Of a stretch of DNA of 7,649 nucleotides, positions 1 to 5,118 are shown piece after piece. The DNA comes from a bacterium (GTDB lineage: Bacteria; Patescibacteriota; Minisyncoccia; Minisyncoccales; UBA10102). The translations under genes were made by a program, and so were the position numbers. The stretch's first letter is position 1; every line of letters starts with the position of its first letter. The notes beneath the pieces were generated by a model. The model was not told where the DNA came from. It was given only the letters and a program-made list of their open reading frames with translations, and made no database searches. The stretch lies in assembly GCA_030699255.1 (NCBI GenBank), contig JAUYJR010000046.1:1-7649 (forward strand), in the 5' to 3' direction.

Positions 1-15
1 ATTAAGAAATAGAGC

Positions 16-21
16 TATAAT
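16..21 (+). promoter_or_regulatory. -10 box of the S49 protease gene
   Basis: A perfect TATAAT lies 7 nt upstream of the ATG at 29. A transcript would start at about base 28-29, at the start codon itself, leaving no room for a Shine-Dalgarno site. The -35 region would fall outside the window. The same geometry occurs before the genes at 1183 and 7363. Confidence 0.6.
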
Positions 22-28
22 CTTGAAT

Positions 29-847
29 ATGAACGAGGAGAAAAAGATCAGCAGGAAGAAAGCACTAATTCTAGTAGTCTGCATAGGGGTTCTTACCTTT
101 ACTGCCGGTTATCTACTCTCTGATCGTCTCTATGTTGCTAATACTGACTTACAAGAGGATTGTAATGTGTTAGCTTTCTCTATCAAGGGCTATCTGAGTA
201 CCTACATACCCAAGCAACCTGTTGATCAAGAAGTAGATGTTTCCTCGTCAGAAGATATCGTTGATGGAATACTGACAGCCCAAAATGATCCAGACATAAA
301 GGCGGTTATGTTGCTGGTCGACTCACCCGGAGGTGACGGAGTAGCCGGAGAGGAGGTTGCTTCAGCACTAAAGAGCTTCGATAAACCAAGTGTTGCCGTT
401 ATACGAAGCATCGGCGCTTCATCTGCTTACTGGGCAGCTACCGGCGCGGACAAAATCTATGCTTCTAAAATCTCTGACGTAGGAAGCATCGGGGTAACAG
501 CTTCTTATCTTGATGAATCAAACAAAAACACAAAGGACGGTTACACTTTCATAGAACTCTCTTCTGCTAAGTATAAGGATACCGGTGATCCAAATAAACC
601 ATTAATGCAGGAAGAAAAGGAAATCCTATTGTCTGACGTACGCAAAGCACACAAGGTCTTCGTAGAGGATGTGGCCACAAACAGAGGGCTTGAGTTGAAG
701 GTTGTTGAGAGTCTGGCAAATGGACTAACCTATATAGGCGAGGATGCTCTAAAGTCTGGACTGATTGATGAGATTGGAGACATCACGACTGCCACGAAGT
801 ATGTCGAAGATCAGATTGGAGAGAAAGCTGAAATCTGCTGGTATTAA
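29..847 (+). CDS. Membrane-anchored S49 (SppA-like) signal peptide peptidase
   Basis: This is a 272-aa serine protease of family S49, which in bacteria degrades leftover signal peptides and membrane-protein fragments with a Ser-Lys dyad. An N-terminal basic stretch (KKISRKK) is followed by one hydrophobic segment at about residues 13-32, predicting a membrane anchor with the protease domain outside. The family core is clear: VDSPGG near residue 90, SIGASSAYWAA with the likely nucleophile Ser131, then DVGSIGV, and KYKDTGDP with the likely general base Lys183. The length fits the short single-domain SppA of Gram-positive bacteria and CPR, not the long E. coli form. I chose ATG 29 over TTG 23 because the TATAAT would place the transcript start at 28-29. 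Phage prohead proteases share the fold, but the membrane anchor favours a cellular housekeeping gene outside the element. Confidence 0.88.
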   Translation: MNEEKKISRKKALILVVCIGVLTFTAGYLLSDRLYVANTDLQEDCNVLAFSIKGYLSTYIPKQPVDQEVDVSSSEDIVDGILTAQNDPDIKAVMLLVDSPGGDGVAGEEVASALKSFDKPSVAVIRSIGASSAYWAATGADKIYASKISDVGSIGVTASYLDESNKNTKDGYTFIELSSAKYKDTGDPNKPLMQEEKEILLSDVRKAHKVFVEDVATNRGLELKVVESLANGLTYIGEDALKSGLIDEIGDITTATKYVEDQIGEKAEICWY

Positions 848-876
848 CCCCCTAAAACTCTAGATTTGGAACACAT

Positions 877-926
877 TAAAACTATTTCGTATTGTGGCTC
901 AATAGAGCCATTCCGAAACAAGTTTT
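877..926. repeat. Palindromic element, copy A
   Basis: This is an imperfect nested palindrome. Outer arms are AAAACT (878-883) with AGTTTT (921-926), and TTTCG (885-889) with CGAAA (914-918). The inner hairpin is TGGCTC (895-900), loop AATA, GAGCCA (905-910). A diverged copy, about 70% identical by eye, lies at 1748-1796, also shortly after a stop codon. It could be a bidirectional terminator, since A- and T-tracts flank the hairpin, or a protein-binding site. Confidence 0.7.
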
Positions 927-941
927 CATGTGTATTTATGG

Positions 942-976
942 AGTTTGGGAACCGACTTTTGTGACAAAAATCAGGG
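942..976. repeat. Operator-like 35-bp repeat, copy 1
   Basis: It matches 1136-1170 at 26 of 35 positions, and at 16 of 17 in the core 954-970. The core holds a perfect palindrome TTTTGT-G-ACAAAA (957-969). The two copies are 194 bp apart, upstream of the HTH gene. This suggests a pair of binding sites for a dimeric regulator, possibly the HTH protein itself; the binder is inference. Confidence 0.55.
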
Positions 977-1042
977 TTACAAAACTAACAAAACTATAGG
1001 GACGAAGTGTCAGAAAGCTCTGGGGGAAAGGTGTGGTAAAGA

Positions 1043-1068
1043 TGTCGGATTGACCCGACACGGGTTTT
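1043..1068 (+). terminator. Weak terminator-like hairpin
   Basis: Two overlapping small stems are possible: TGTCGG (1043-1048) with CCGACA (1055-1060), and ACCCG (1053-1057) with CGGGT (1061-1065). A short T-run (1065-1068) follows. The stems are short, so this could terminate transcription from the protease gene or be incidental. Confidence 0.3.
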
Positions 1069-1135
1069 AAGAATATATGTTGAAGAATAAAGATATTTTA
1101 ATGCGTCTAAAAATACTTTTCCGACAACTTTGCGG

Positions 1136-1170
1136 GTTTTGGGGAGTGACTTTTGTGCCAAAAACTAGAG
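1136..1170. repeat. Operator-like 35-bp repeat, copy 2, overlapping a promoter
   Basis: This second copy of the motif at 942-976 has core TTTTG-TGC-CAAAA at 1151-1163. It fills the region between the presumed -35 and the TATAAT at 1171-1176. A protein bound here would block RNA polymerase, so a repressor operator is the simplest reading. Confidence 0.5.
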
Positions 1171-1176
1171 TATAAT
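1146..1176 (+). promoter_or_regulatory. Promoter of the HTH gene, probably leaderless
   Basis: A perfect -10 TATAAT (1171-1176) ends 6 nt before the ATG at 1183, which puts the expected transcript start on the A of that ATG. A weak -35 (GTGACT, 1146-1151) has a 19-bp spacer. There is no Shine-Dalgarno sequence. The spacer contains the operator-like motif. Confidence 0.6.
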
Positions 1177-1182
1177 GCGGGT

Positions 1183-1683
1183 ATGGCAGACCAAAATCAG
1201 GCTATTGCCCTATCAACGCCAAACTCATCGAAACCAGCACAATGTGCCTACACTATCAAAGATAATATAGGGGGTGAAATAGACATAAGATTGAGTGCTA
1301 ATGCCTGGTGGAACAATGTCGCACGCGTCCGCCAACTTATCACAGCACTTAAGAGAGGTCACTCTCAGCGAAATGCGGCTCTATGTATAGGTATTTCCAA
1401 GGATCAGCTCCACTATTTCCTAAAGTTGCACCCAGAGTTTTACGACAAAATAGAGGATTTCAGAGAGGTTCTTTCGTTGAAAATTATCGATGCAATCGCC
1501 GAGGCAATAGAGAGGGGTGATGCGCAGACTATACGTTGGGCAGCAGAGAGGCTAATGCCTGAGATATATGGACGGCAGAAAATGATACCAGCCGTTGCTG
1601 TTCCTGTTGTAAGTATGAGAGAAGTGCGCAAACGGTACGAGTATGAGCCTGCGATAGAAAACCATGGGCAATCAAGTGTGTAA
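1183..1683 (+). CDS. HTH DNA-binding protein, phage terminase small subunit-like
   Basis: The product is 166 aa. The first ~40 residues look unstructured. From about residue 45 it has the pattern of homeodomain-like HTH proteins found in phage terminase small subunits: a helix (VRQLITALKRG), HTH-like segments (SQRNAALCIGISKDQLHYFLKLHPEF), a helical connector rich in acidic residues, then GDAQTIRWAAERLMPEIYG, close to the usual 'AA.W.LER..PE.W/YG' ending. In phages such proteins recognise packaging sites. With no large terminase, portal or capsid gene in the window, a role as a regulator or as a satellite protein redirecting packaging is equally possible. I chose the ATG at 1183 over the in-frame TTG at 1153 because a perfect TATAAT places the transcript start there. 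The duplicated palindromic sites upstream suggest autoregulation, which is inference. Confidence 0.65.
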   Translation: MADQNQAIALSTPNSSKPAQCAYTIKDNIGGEIDIRLSANAWWNNVARVRQLITALKRGHSQRNAALCIGISKDQLHYFLKLHPEFYDKIEDFREVLSLKIIDAIAEAIERGDAQTIRWAAERLMPEIYGRQKMIPAVAVPVVSMREVRKRYEYEPAIENHGQSSV

Positions 1684-1747
1684 GGGGCCAACAGTATGCA
1701 AAATCTATTAAAACTCTGCATGCCGAAACTCTCAAAAGTGAAAAGTA

Positions 1748-1796
1748 TAAAACTACTTCAAAATATGGCTTGACTAGGCCATTCTCAAAAAGTTTT
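1748..1796. repeat. Palindromic element, copy B
   Basis: This diverged copy of 877-926 keeps outer arms AAAACT (1749-1754) and AGTTTT (1791-1796). The inner hairpin is ATGGCTT (1765-1771), loop GACT, AGGCCAT (1776-1782), with one T-G pair. The flanks TAAAACTA-TTC and GCCATTC are shared with copy A, while the hairpin loop and lower stem differ and pairing is kept. It lies in the 206-bp gap between the HTH gene and the next gene. Confidence 0.7.
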
Positions 1797-1809
1797 CTAC
1801 CATTTTACC

Positions 1810-1867
1810 GCTGTTTTAGAATGTAGTTGTTGCATGTAAATTGAGGGTATATCTTTGCTGTTTTAGA
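1810..1867. repeat. Pair of 11-bp direct repeats GCTGTTTTAGA
   Basis: The 11-mer occurs at 1810-1820 and 1857-1867, 47 bp apart, just upstream of the gene at 1890. The second copy overlaps the presumed -35 and spacer of that gene's promoter. It could be a regulator site; two copies of an 11-mer in an AT-rich gap is suggestive only. Confidence 0.4.
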
Positions 1868-1883
1868 CGCGTTTTGACACTAT
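1855..1883 (+). promoter_or_regulatory. Weak candidate promoter for the 237-aa gene
   Basis: A TTGCTG (1855-1860) and a poor -10 CACTAT (1878-1883) are separated by 17 bp and would start the transcript at the ATG at 1890. A GGAGGT (1884-1889) touches the ATG directly, which is too close for normal ribosome binding. So either the message is leaderless or the gene depends on upstream transcription. Confidence 0.35.
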
Positions 1884-1889
1884 GGAGGT

Positions 1890-2603
1890 ATGGCTAAAAA
1901 GGGTGGGCCGGTTAAGAAGGCGGTAGAAGCAATACATAAGCTCTCACTAACTAAGACATTCAGGTCAGACATTAAATTGGCGCGGGAGAAATTGGGCATA
2001 CCCTCAGACGGGTTCTCTGAAGAGGATGAGGCAGATATATTCCTGAAAGAAAAATCAATAGATCTTATGGGTTATGCCATAGGGTTACTAGAAAAATACC
2101 AACTTCCTCTTACATATTGGATCGAACTTTCCTATTATATGAGGTCAAATAAAACCGATACAGGAAGAACCGCGCAAGAAACTGCTTTGGCGATAGAATA
2201 CCCCGAGTCCGAGTATCAGACTAATCTAGAGAGATTTTATAAAGGATTTAAGCAGCCATATGTGAAAGTATTTATATTAGATGCCTCGGCCAGAGAAGAT
2301 GCTTTTAATGTGCTCAGCAAGAACTGGAATGCGATTAGGGAATCACTGAAAAACCAGGGCTGGAAAGAGTTTCGTACCAGATCAACCAAAAACTCATTAA
2401 GAGATTCCCTGATCGTTCGGCTTAATGAGAAAACTAGAAAAGAACTTGAAGAGATGGTCGCTGACAATCCTGGCGTTTACCACAATAAAGTAGAGCTAAT
2501 TGTGGCTATCATGCATTCAGAAGGATATGGTGAGGTAAATATTGATATCGTACGCAAGATTACGACGCATAATTCCCGACCTAAACGTCGCCTTAAGAAT
2601 TGA
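1890..2603 (+). CDS. Hypothetical protein, 237 aa, possible element accessory protein
   Basis: I do not recognise this protein. It is soluble, with no signal peptide or membrane segment. It has a basic N-terminus (MAKKGGPVKK), a charged acidic stretch near residues 40-55, an aromatic-rich middle (YQLPLTYWIELSYYMRSN), and a mostly helical C-terminal third starting near RDSLIVRLNEKTRKELEE. The C-terminus is basic (SRPKRRLKN), which could suit nucleic-acid binding. It sits between the HTH gene and the 61-aa gene, with a structured 94-bp gap downstream, and is probably part of the element. The start MAKKGG is supported by frame and composition, but its only ribosome-binding-like sequence abuts the ATG. 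Given its position in a replicon-like block, a replication, copy-control or packaging role is possible but unproven. Confidence 0.7.
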   Translation: MAKKGGPVKKAVEAIHKLSLTKTFRSDIKLAREKLGIPSDGFSEEDEADIFLKEKSIDLMGYAIGLLEKYQLPLTYWIELSYYMRSNKTDTGRTAQETALAIEYPESEYQTNLERFYKGFKQPYVKVFILDASAREDAFNVLSKNWNAIRESLKNQGWKEFRTRSTKNSLRDSLIVRLNEKTRKELEEMVADNPGVYHNKVELIVAIMHSEGYGEVNIDIVRKITTHNSRPKRRLKN

Positions 2604-2620
2604 GTTGAAAAAGCTAGACT

Positions 2621-2697
2621 GCCCTAGAGCCTTAAAAAAGCTCGGGGTGGTGCCACTAACGAAGGCCCTCTGGACCACCCTCTGGAGGGCCTTTCGT
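2621..2697 (+). promoter_or_regulatory. Structured leader hiding the ribosome site of the 61-aa gene
   Basis: Two hairpins follow the stop of the upstream gene. Hairpin 1 pairs CCCT-(A)-GAGC (2622-2630) with GCTCGGGG (2640-2647) around an A-rich loop. Hairpin 2 pairs GGCCCTC (2664-2670) with GAGGGCC (2685-2691), extended by A-T pairs and, past a bulged T, by ACG (2659-2661) with CGT (2695-2697). The GGAGG at 2684-2688, well placed 9 nt before the ATG at 2698, lies in its 3' arm. The loop of hairpin 2 (ACCACCCT, 2674-2681) can pair over 8 bp with GGGGTGGT (2644-2651), competing with hairpin 1. This geometry suggests an attenuator or a translational switch. Hairpin 2 has only a short T-run, so it would be a weak terminator. 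Confidence 0.5.
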
Positions 2698-2883
2698 ATG
2701 GAGATATCTAAATTACAAATTGAAAAACTTAAAGAGATTGTAGCTAACGACTACGGTATTTATCTAAGCGATAAATCGCTATCTCAATTTGGTATCTCCT
2801 TACTTAGACTCACTCGATTAGCAAGTACTGCTCTCGCCCGAGCAGAAGAGAAACCTTCAATAGTTAAACCAATTATAAATTAA
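2698..2883 (+). CDS. Small conserved-type protein, 61 aa
   Basis: This soluble 61-aa protein begins MEISKLQIEKLKEIV, followed by ANDYGIYLSDKSLSQFGISLLRLTRLA. The pattern 'hhpKhKcIhpccYGhcLsDpcAhchGhpLLpLh' matches a short, uncharacterised protein type I recall from Patescibacteria genomes and their mobile elements; that is memory, not a search. It should form two or three helices. An upstream in-frame ATG at 2542 would add 52 residues read through the previous gene's end and two hairpins, so I prefer 2698, which has a good GGAGG 9 nt upstream. It is followed after 81 bp by the primase-helicase gene. Function unknown; it could be a small regulator or a partner of the replication protein. Confidence 0.65.
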   Translation: MEISKLQIEKLKEIVANDYGIYLSDKSLSQFGISLLRLTRLASTALARAEEKPSIVKPIIN

Positions 2884-2888
2884 TCTTT

Positions 2889-2967
2889 GACTTCGATTCG
2901 AAGTCCTTGGTGAAAGACATACACAGTCGGCACCAGGGGCTTCAAGTCGGAACCACGACTGTGTATG
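2889..2967 (+). promoter_or_regulatory. Multi-palindrome leader or origin at the primase-helicase start
   Basis: Three strong pairings crowd into 79 bp. P0 is a perfect hairpin GACTTCG (2889-2895), loop ATT, CGAAGTC (2899-2905). P1 is a 13-bp stem, 2900-2912 with 2931-2943, containing 11 Watson-Crick and two G-U pairs. P2 is a perfect 12-bp inverted repeat CATACACAGTCG (2918-2929) with CGACTGTGTATG (2956-2967), whose last three bases are the ATG start. P0 and P1 exclude each other; P1 and P2 together would form a pseudoknot. A local AGTCG/CGACT pair (2945-2949 with 2956-2960) competes with P2. No Shine-Dalgarno site is visible. It may be an RNA switch controlling the replication gene, or a DNA origin. 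Confidence 0.65.
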
Positions 2968-5118
2968 AATCAATCAGAAATAATCACAATAGTTGACGAC
3001 GGGAACAAAAATATCCTTGCCCAGAGATTTGGTGACCAAAGACGTTGGGTCAATTGGCAATTAGAAGAAAAGGACGGGAAATTAGACAAAATCCCCAAAA
3101 TGTCGAATGGGCAAGGTAATGCGAAGCCAAACGACCCTTCAACATGGAGCACGTTTGCCGAAGTAGATGCTACTCGAAATCGTTTCAGCGGTGTAGGTAT
3201 CATGCTTGATAATAAAATACTTGGTATTGATCTTGACCATTGCATAGTAGATGGAGAGGTATCACCAGAAGTAGCGGCATTCATAGAGAGGGCTCGGACA
3301 TACGTGGAGATTTCTCCAAGTAGAACTGGTCTTCACGCCTATCTTGAGCTCACAGAACCAATGACACTTAAGAGGAATAGAGCTTCTAGAGGTATAGGGA
3401 CAGACTATGAAGTTTATACAACCGGACGCTGGTTCACATATTCCGCCAACCCTTGGAAAGAATCGTATGCGTTACGAACAGTGACTCCGGCGGAGGCGTT
3501 CGATCTTCTAGGTTTACTTGGCTATCCTTGGAAAAAAGACTTGCCGCCACAAAATAAATCAAAAAATGATCCAGTGGAGGTGGTATCACTTACGGATGAG
3601 GAACTTCTTAAGAAGATGTTTGAGTCAAAAAATGGGGTAAAGATCCGTTCCATCTACTATGGTGACATGTCTGCATATGGGAATGATGACTCGTCTGCCG
3701 ATATGGCGTTATGTGCTTACTTGGCTTTTTGGACTGCAAAGAACCGGAATCAGATGGAGCGGATATGGCTGGCATCGCCGCTTGGTTCGCGTAAGAAAAC
3801 GCAAGAGCGCAAAGATTATCGGAACCGGACTATCGACGCAAGCATTATGGGCTGTAAAGAGGTATACGCATGGGAAAAGAAACAAGTACAAGATGTTGGG
3901 ATTATGGAATCGGCAGAAGCTATCCGCAAGAGGTCCAGCTTCACGCATATTGGTGATTTACTGAATGAGCCGGATGAAGAGATAAGTTGGATCGTTGACG
4001 AGCTTCTTCCATCGAGCGGGTTCTCTGTCTTAGCAGCAAAGCCAAAAGTTGGTAAATCAACGCTCGCAAGACAGTTAGCCCTTTCTGTCTCGCAGGGTGA
4101 GATATTTCTTGGTCGTCAAACGACAAAAGGCGCAGTCCTGTATGTTGCTCTAGAGGAGAAAAGAGGAGAGGTTAGGAAACACTTCAAGTTACTTGGGGCG
4201 ATGGGTAGCGAAGATTTGCATGTACATGCTGAATCTGCCCCAGAAAAGGCACATCAATGGCTCAAGACGGAAATAAAGAACAGGAAGCCAGTACTTGTCA
4301 TCATTGACACACTGTTCCGCTTTGTAACTGTTAGGAACGGCAACGACTATGCAGAGGTCACGGCTGCTCTCTCTCCCGTGCTAGCACTTGCGCGAGAGAA
4401 CGGAGTGCATCTCATGGTTATTCATCATGCTGGAAAGGGCGGAAGAGACGGCGGTGATTCCATACTCGGCTCTACAGCAATATTCGGTTCTGTTGATACA
4501 GCCATCATTCTCAAAAGAACCGAGAGCAAACGCACAATCGAGACTCAGCAACGCTACGGCGCTAATATAGAGCCGACGGTACTGGTATTCGACGAGGCGA
4601 CCCAGACGACATCTCTCGGCGGTACCAAAGAGAACGACGATATACAGCGTGTCGCAGATGAGATTCTCACGTTTCTGTTTGACCAGAAGGAATCATGCAC
4701 CGAAAAGACTATTGAAGATGCGGTTGATGGACGCACGGGACTCAAGCGTAAGGCGTTACGAGACTTGGTTGCTAAAGGATCCGTGAACCATACAGGTGCT
4801 GGAAGGCGCAACGACCCCTATCTCTATTCTTGTTCTCTTGTTCCCCATATATATACGGGACGAGAAAAACAAGAAACGAAATCGACAGAAGACCCTGATT
4901 CTTCAAACATTATTTCTTGTTCCCAAGATTCGCCGATTTTAGCAGAGCCGGAGCAGGAAAATACTCTTTCTAAAACAAAAGTTGACTTGTACGTAGCAGG
5001 GCATCTTGTTCGAGAATATGACCGGCAAGGCGTTGTGGCCAAAAAACAGGGGCTGGACTTGTCAGAACCTAGCGGTAATGTTGTTATTGGGGTAAGTAAA
5101 AAATTAGATGATAAATAA
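2965..5118 (+). CDS. Replicative primase-helicase (AEP-like primase plus RepA-like ATPase)
   Basis: This 717-aa multidomain replication protein of phage/plasmid type has three parts. Residues ~20-190 form an AEP (PrimPol)-like domain: WVNW near 28-31, GIDLDHC with metal ligands Asp89 and Asp91, SPSRTGLH with His124, and YTTGRWFTYS. Residues ~210-300 (YYGDMSAYGNDDSSADMALCAYLAFWT to YRNRTID) resemble the helicase-binding domain of the NrS-1 phage polymerase. Residues ~335-540 form a RecA/RepA-like hexameric ATPase: Walker A KPKVGKST (359-366), Walker B VLVIIDTL with Asp448, and MVIHHAGKGG (484-493). Residues ~560-620 look like a winged helix; the last ~90 residues look disordered. It would unwind DNA and lay primers for autonomous replication of the element. 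The start codon sits in a palindrome, and the 3' end overlaps the recombinase gene by 11 nt, implying co-transcription. Confidence 0.85.
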   Translation: MNQSEIITIVDDGNKNILAQRFGDQRRWVNWQLEEKDGKLDKIPKMSNGQGNAKPNDPSTWSTFAEVDATRNRFSGVGIMLDNKILGIDLDHCIVDGEVSPEVAAFIERARTYVEISPSRTGLHAYLELTEPMTLKRNRASRGIGTDYEVYTTGRWFTYSANPWKESYALRTVTPAEAFDLLGLLGYPWKKDLPPQNKSKNDPVEVVSLTDEELLKKMFESKNGVKIRSIYYGDMSAYGNDDSSADMALCAYLAFWTAKNRNQMERIWLASPLGSRKKTQERKDYRNRTIDASIMGCKEVYAWEKKQVQDVGIMESAEAIRKRSSFTHIGDLLNEPDEEISWIVDELLPSSGFSVLAAKPKVGKSTLARQLALSVSQGEIFLGRQTTKGAVLYVALEEKRGEVRKHFKLLGAMGSEDLHVHAESAPEKAHQWLKTEIKNRKPVLVIIDTLFRFVTVRNGNDYAEVTAALSPVLALARENGVHLMVIHHAGKGGRDGGDSILGSTAIFGSVDTAIILKRTESKRTIETQQRYGANIEPTVLVFDEATQTTSLGGTKENDDIQRVADEILTFLFDQKESCTEKTIEDAVDGRTGLKRKALRDLVAKGSVNHTGAGRRNDPYLYSCSLVPHIYTGREKQETKSTEDPDSSNIISCSQDSPILAEPEQENTLSKTKVDLYVAGHLVREYDRQGVVAKKQGLDLSEPSGNVVIGVSKKLDDK

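Larger units (their letters stand above)
848..1182. other. 335-bp non-coding region, candidate left flank of the element
   Basis: No convincing gene lies here on either strand. The region holds a ~50-bp imperfect palindrome (877-926), two copies of a 35-bp motif centred on TTTTGTG-CAAAA (942-976 and 1136-1170), a weak terminator-like hairpin (1043-1068) and the promoter of the next gene. It separates a likely host gene from the first likely element gene, so the left attachment site could be here. I found no copy of the tRNA-Asn 3' end, although a serine recombinase would not need a long shared core. Confidence 0.5.

Noticed and set aside
29..847. S49 protease as a phage prohead protease of the element
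   Set aside because: It has an N-terminal membrane anchor and no capsid or portal genes nearby, so a cellular SppA-like role is more likely.
848..1182. A second copy of the tRNA-Asn 3' end marking the left attachment site
   Set aside because: I looked for the T-arm and acceptor sequences in both orientations and found no run longer than chance.
2640..2697. Resemblance to a T-box antiterminator (GGGGTGGTGCCAC followed by a GC-rich hairpin)
   Set aside because: A T-box needs a long specifier stem upstream, but the upstream sequence is the coding end of the 237-aa gene, and the downstream gene is not linked to amino-acid use.
2542..2697. Upstream start at 2542 for the small gene, giving 113 aa
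   Set aside because: The extra residues would be read through the end of the preceding gene and two hairpins, and the family-like part begins at 2698, which has a good ribosome site.
3659..3964. A + strand 101-codon frame inside the primase-helicase gene
   Set aside because: It is out of frame with the conserved helicase-binding-like region and has an implausible Trp/Arg-rich composition.
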